A stretch of DNA of 64,000 nucleotides, taken from NCBI RefSeq assembly GCF_006475605.1, contig NZ_ML636837.1, forward strand, positions 327,468-391,467, in the 5' to 3' direction. Source of the DNA: Asticcacaulis tiandongensis (lineage in GTDB: Bacteria > Pseudomonadota > Alphaproteobacteria > Caulobacterales > Caulobacteraceae). Of the stretch, positions 62,682-64,000 are shown piece after piece. Under the pieces are notes generated by a model. That model had not been told where the DNA came from. It saw only the letters and a list, made by a program, of their open reading frames with translations, and did not search any database. A program made the position numbers and the translations under genes. Within the stretch, counting starts at the first letter, position 1; each line of letters starts with the position of its first letter.

Positions 62682-63101
62682 ATGTCAGACAGTCAGAAAT
62701 TTCCCGTAGCGGCACATACCCTCGCCTATCTGGCGCACAGGGGCGCCTATGCGCGTGAGCAGGCGGTCTCAAGCTCGGTTCTGGCATCCTCTATACCGAC
62801 CAATCCCGTGGTTATCCGGCGCATGACGACACAACTGGCCAAGGCCGGTTTTGTCGCTACCTGCTCAGGCGTCTCAGGTGGTACATGGCTTTTGCGACCC
62901 GCTGAAACCATTACGCTTGATCAGGTCCTGCGCGCGGTTGACGGTTGCGCGCATCTTGGCAGCACACCGGCAGGGGCCAAGGGCTGTCCCGTCGGTCAGG
63001 CCATCCCCAAGGCCGTTAGTCTGGCCATGAAAAGCGCCGACACCGCCGCGGTCGAGGCCCTGTCTAAAATCACCGTGGCTGATCTGATAAGCCAGATATA
63101 A
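62682..63101 (+). CDS. Rrf2 family transcriptional regulator
   Basis: 139 residues. The N-terminal winged helix (AAHTLAYLAHRG, then SSVLASSIPTNPVVIRRMTTQLAKAGFV) is typical. The cysteines are C61, C89 and C102; spacing differs from the C-x5-C-x5-C cluster of IscR, so this is closer to the YwnA-like subgroup and may sense thiol-reactive stress. It lies 74 nt upstream of an SDR gene that it may regulate. Confidence 0.88.
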   Translation: MSDSQKFPVAAHTLAYLAHRGAYAREQAVSSSVLASSIPTNPVVIRRMTTQLAKAGFVATCSGVSGGTWLLRPAETITLDQVLRAVDGCAHLGSTPAGAKGCPVGQAIPKAVSLAMKSADTAAVEALSKITVADLISQI

Positions 63102-63175
63102 AGCGCTTGCCATTGAAACGCTTATCGTGTTGGCTGATCCAAAATACTGACAGATAACCAGAAACGGCTCATCAC

Positions 63176-63970
63176 ATGCGACGACTTGCCCTCATCACCG
63201 GTGCCTCAAGCGGTATAGGTCTGGCACTGGCACGCATCTATGCATCAAACGGCTGGGACGTAGTTCTGACCGCTCGCCGTCAGGAGCGGCTGGAAAAGCT
63301 CAGTGAGGAAATTCGCCTGCGCTTTGGCGTAGAGGCCCATACGGTTGTCGCTGATCTGGCTGATCCGGCGTCAGTCGATAAGATACTGGCCTTTGTTGCT
63401 GGTCTCGGTCGCACCGTAGACGGACTGATCAATAATGCCGGTTACGGCCTGCATGACGGCTTTGTCGGTAATGCCTTTGAGACCCATCAGGCCTTTATGC
63501 AGGTTCTGATGCTGGCCCCTACACAGTTGGCGCATCGCGTCCTGCCGGACATGATTGGTCAGAAATTCGGTCGGATTCTTAATGTCTCGTCATTGGCATC
63601 CTATTTGCCCGCTTCGCCGTCAACCACCCTCTATGCGCCCGCCAAGGCCTATCTGACGACTTTTTCGCAGTCCCTACATCTTGAAACCCGAGATCATGGT
63701 GTGCACGTCACCGCTCTGTGCCCCGGTTTCACCTATTCCGAATTCCACGACGTCAATGGTTCGCGCGCGAAAATCAGCGCCAATGTGCCGGACTGGATGT
63801 GGATGGGGGCTGACGAGGTGGCACGTGAAGGCTATCAGGCCTGCGAAGCCAATCGCGCCATCTGTGTGCCAGGCGCACCTAACAAGGCATCCGCGGCCGC
63901 ACTTAAGGTCTTACCCGACGACTGGAGTCTTGAGATCATCAGCCGACAGGTCAATCGCATTACGCGGTAA
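63176..63970 (+). CDS. SDR family NAD(P)-dependent oxidoreductase
   Basis: 264 residues, classical short-chain dehydrogenase. NAD(P) motif GASSGIG (9-15), NNAGYG (86-91), catalytic Ser138/139, Tyr153 and Lys157 (YAPAK). Substrate unknown; the Arg pair after the second strand (TARRQERL) favours NADP. It follows the Rrf2 regulator. The stop lies 30 nt before the window end. Confidence 0.92.
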   Translation: MRRLALITGASSGIGLALARIYASNGWDVVLTARRQERLEKLSEEIRLRFGVEAHTVVADLADPASVDKILAFVAGLGRTVDGLINNAGYGLHDGFVGNAFETHQAFMQVLMLAPTQLAHRVLPDMIGQKFGRILNVSSLASYLPASPSTTLYAPAKAYLTTFSQSLHLETRDHGVHVTALCPGFTYSEFHDVNGSRAKISANVPDWMWMGADEVAREGYQACEANRAICVPGAPNKASAAALKVLPDDWSLEIISRQVNRITR

Positions 63971-64000
63971 CGGTTTTATCTGTAACCGAAAATCGCGGTA

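Overview
The window is a continuous piece of alphaproteobacterial chromosome, most likely from the order Caulobacterales; an Asticcacaulis-like genome is my best guess. This is inferred from gene content and order: rpsT-dnaA-dnaN-recF-gyrB, dnaK-dnaJ, hrcA-grpE-rph-rdgB-hemW, ftsK-RidA-lolA-xth, DUF1674/htpX-rsmB-rpe-heparinase-purH, trpS-murJ-glnD-mutS. Other clues are a CC0125/CC1285-type lipoprotein, a CtrA-type TTAA-N7-TTAA array, GANTC sites near dnaA and a moderately high GC content. No prophage, CRISPR array, transposase, rRNA or tRNA gene was found.

Layout. 1-7.1 kb: replication block (end of rpsT, a 539-bp regulatory gap, dnaA, dnaN, recF, gyrB). 7.1-7.9 kb: one unrecognised gene enclosed by a perfect 26-bp inverted repeat between gyrB and dnaJ; this is the only segment that looks acquired. 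7.9-14.6 kb: stress block on the minus strand (dnaJ, dnaK with a consensus RpoH promoter, grpE, hrcA), interrupted by a plus-strand dienelactone hydrolase and a small secreted protein. 14.8-20 kb: rph, a DUF2975/HTH pair, rdgB, hemW, argG, separated by two-hairpin intergenic repeats. 20-25 kb: lipid-kinase/phosphoesterase operon, lipoprotein, DUF6065, prolyl-tRNA deacylase-like protein, CnoX-like thioredoxin, Trm112. 25-31 kb: UbiH-type hydroxylase, ftsK, RidA, lolA, xth. 31-41 kb: CenR-like response regulator divergent from an L,D-transpeptidase, then pyrF, DUF1674, htpX, rsmB, rpe, heparinase-like protein, purH, hydrolase. 41-50 kb: minus-strand PCuAC copper chaperone, trpS, murJ, glnD, mutS. 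50-64 kb: malic enzyme, ampG, a cytoplasmic hybrid kinase resembling ShkA, comM, gshB, yraN, rsmI, a membrane-anchored unknown, kup, an Rrf2 regulator and an SDR.

Functional links. The left end combines replication initiation, clamp, recombination and gyrase with likely CtrA and GANTC-methylation control. DnaK, DnaJ, GrpE and HrcA form the heat-shock core, with HtpX further on. FtsK, MurJ, AmpG, the L,D-transpeptidase and the CenR-like regulator concern division, peptidoglycan and envelope. MutS, Xth, RdgB and ComM concern DNA repair, nucleotide pool cleaning and DNA uptake.

Non-coding structure is where the window is least ordinary: at least ten copies of a two-hairpin repeat, other palindromic elements, and several intrinsic terminators whose T-tract lies within 0-26 nt of the next start codon. 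Most of the window is ordinary core genome, and I did not find a clearly new multi-gene system.
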